Assembly (NCBI GenBank): GCA_002863085.1
Contig: PKDT01000056.1
Location: 1 to 52,401, forward strand
Direction: 5' to 3'
DNA from: Flavobacteriales bacterium
Lineage (GTDB): Bacteria; Bacteroidota; Bacteroidia; Flavobacteriales; TMED113
Length of the DNA: 52,401 nt
Under the pieces are notes generated by a model. The model was not told the origin of the DNA. It did no database searches and saw only the letters and a list, made by a program, of their open reading frames with translations. A program made the position numbers and the translations under genes. This document shows, one piece after another, positions 51,244 through 52,401 of the stretch; position 1 is the first letter of the stretch; each line of letters opens with the position of its first letter.

Positions 51244-52401
51244 TTATTTTACAGCAATTTTGTACTGATTTAAACACCTTTCTCTAGCAAACTTGTGATC
51301 AACAATTTCCTTTGGATATGATGGGTCTCTTAAATCTGTCACCCACTTTTTAACATATTCAAGATTTGAATCAAATTTTTTAAGTTGGGATATTGGATTA
51401 AAAATTCTAAAGTAAGGAGACGAGTCACACCCTGTTCCAGCAGCCCATTGCCAATTTCCATTATTAGATGACATTTCATAGTCTAATAATTTTTTTGCAA
51501 AGTACCTTTCACCCCATCGCCAATCAACTAGAAGGTGTTTAACTAAAAAACTAGCAGTAATCATTCTAACTCTATTGTGCATGTAGCCTGTTTCATTGAG
51601 TTGCCTCATTCCAGCATCAACTAAAGGGTATCCTGTCATTCCATTACACCATCTTTCAAAATCATTCTTGTTATTTAACCATTCTATATTATCATACTTT
51701 GGTCTAAAGGATGAATGCGCTACATGAGGAAAGTGAAATAATATTTGCATAAAAAACTCTCTCCAAATAAGCTCCGATAAGAAGGTTGAGTTTTGGGTTC
51801 TTGCAATATCTACACACATTCTTACAGAAACCGTCCCAAATCTGAGATGAGGACTTAAATATGATGTAAAGTCTTTGGATGGAAAGTCCCTATAATTTTC
51901 ATAATCTGATATCTTCTCAAAACTAAAATCTCTCACTCTAATTTTTGATTTCGTAAAACCCATATCACCTAGGGTTATCACATGTGATTTTATTTTAATA
52001 AATCCATCAAAATTACAATGTGATTTTTTTTCATAACTCAACGGATTTTGATGAAACACACTCAACCACTTATTCTTATATGGTGTGTAAACAGTGTACG
52101 GCTTTCCATCATCCTTCATCACCTCATTTTCTTCAAAGATAACTTGATCTTTAAAGGTGTGAACATTAATTTTTTTTGATTCTAAAAAACTTTGAACATC
52201 TAAATCCCGATTTATTGCGTAAGGTTCATAATCCTTATTCCAAAAAACATTTTCAAAATCATATTCCAGAGAAATTTTTTCAAAAACTTCAAGCGGTGTG
52301 CCATAAAAGGTTTTTATACCCGATGAATGTTTTTTTAATTTTTGATTAATTTCTGTTAAAACTGAGTGAATAAAAGATAGCCTAGAGTCGTCCTTATCAA
52401 T
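51244..52401 (-). CDS. phr: Class I CPD photolyase, 5' end outside window
   Basis: Uses light and FADH- to split cyclobutane pyrimidine dimers. The frame runs open to the window edge: 385 codons are visible, including part of the antenna-domain and all of the FAD domain. [64 protein letters not shown] and the intact NNGNWQWAAGTG are classical, including the asparagine and tryptophan next to FAD that the atypical photolyase in this window lacks. The antenna chromophore cannot be told. An internal in-frame start at 52122 is not the real one. Confidence 0.95.
   Translation of the reverse strand: MDKDDSRLSFIHSVLTEINQKLKKHSSGIKTFYGTPLEVFEKISLEYDFENVFWNKDYEPYAINRDLDVQSFLESKKINVHTFKDQVIFEENEVMKDDGKPYTVYTPYKNKWLSVFHQNPLSYEKKSHCNFDGFIKIKSHVITLGDMGFTKSKIRVRDFSFEKISDYENYRDFPSKDFTSYLSPHLRFGTVSVRMCVDIARTQNSTFLSELIWREFFMQILFHFPHVAHSSFRPKYDNIEWLNNKNDFERWCNGMTGYPLVDAGMRQLNETGYMHNRVRMITASFLVKHLLVDWRWGERYFAKKLLDYEMSSNNGNWQWAAGTGCDSSPYFRIFNPISQLKKFDSNLEYVKKWVTDLRDPSYPKEIVDHKFARERCLNQYKIAVK

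Noticed and set aside
1-52401. tRNA, rRNA, insertion sequence, integrase or phage genes
   Set aside because: None could be recognised in any intergenic stretch or frame; the window looks like stable chromosomal sequence.

Overview
The window is strongly AT-rich and reads as a chromosomal segment of a marine-type Bacteroidetes bacterium, most likely Flavobacteriales. The evidence is in the genes. There is an FtsX-DUF3098-UppP-TruB block, a long-form IspG, a DnaG whose zinc ligands are replaced, a DUF3108 / tryptophan dioxygenase / M23 trio, a canonical type 9 secretion (T9SS) C-terminal domain, lipoproteins and secreted proteins with short signal peptides ending in SQ or AQ, and several promoter-like TAnnTTTG boxes. 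No rRNA, tRNA, insertion sequence, prophage or CRISPR array was seen.

Bases 1-24.9 kb are conserved housekeeping genes in tight blocks. A partial rsmI and a DAHP synthase face a five-gene minus-strand block (queA-ispD-rlmN-polyprenyl synthase-dnaG). A second minus block (ftsX-DUF3098-uppP-truB) diverges from leuS. DUF3108, tryptophan 2,3-dioxygenase and an M23 lipoprotein then converge on a six-gene minus block (ldcA-pseudouridine synthase-histidine kinase-hemW-cyclase-ispG). metG and a Cys/Met-metabolism PLP enzyme end at a perfect 15-bp bidirectional terminator. Isoprenoid and cell-envelope functions recur here: IspD, IspG, polyprenyl synthase, UppP, LD-carboxypeptidase, M23 and FtsX.

Bases 24.9-35.1 kb are surface biology. 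A roughly 1190-residue acidic protein is built from about 20 GCTD...DDGSC modules and ends in a T9SS sorting domain. Divergent from it is a seven-gene plus-strand run: a secreted protein with four exactly spaced 38-residue two-cysteine repeats, a TonB-dependent receptor, a patatin-like lipase, an unknown secreted protein, a GNAT acetyltransferase, an exported MsrB and a leucine-rich-repeat protein.

Bases 35-41 kb hold small proteins, a UmuDC translesion pair, an atypical photolyase/cryptochrome with an overlapping DUF2256 gene, and a YceI gene. YceI is read from a well-formed Bacteroidetes promoter embedded in nested repeats, which is a candidate operator. Bases 41-50 kb contain a kelch protein, a CE1-type esterase, a cupredoxin / P19-Tp34 / membrane-protein cluster that suggests copper or iron handling, a CotH-kinase protein and several unknown envelope proteins. 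The window ends in a Rossmann-fold protein and a classical CPD photolyase that runs off the edge.

The best candidates for something undescribed are the 38-residue Cys repeat protein heading the TonB operon, the short non-canonical C-terminal tail shared by three secreted proteins (LRR, esterase, CotH), the atypical cryptochrome-DUF2256-YceI locus with its operator, and the metal cluster. All functional statements come from reading motifs by eye; no database search was run.
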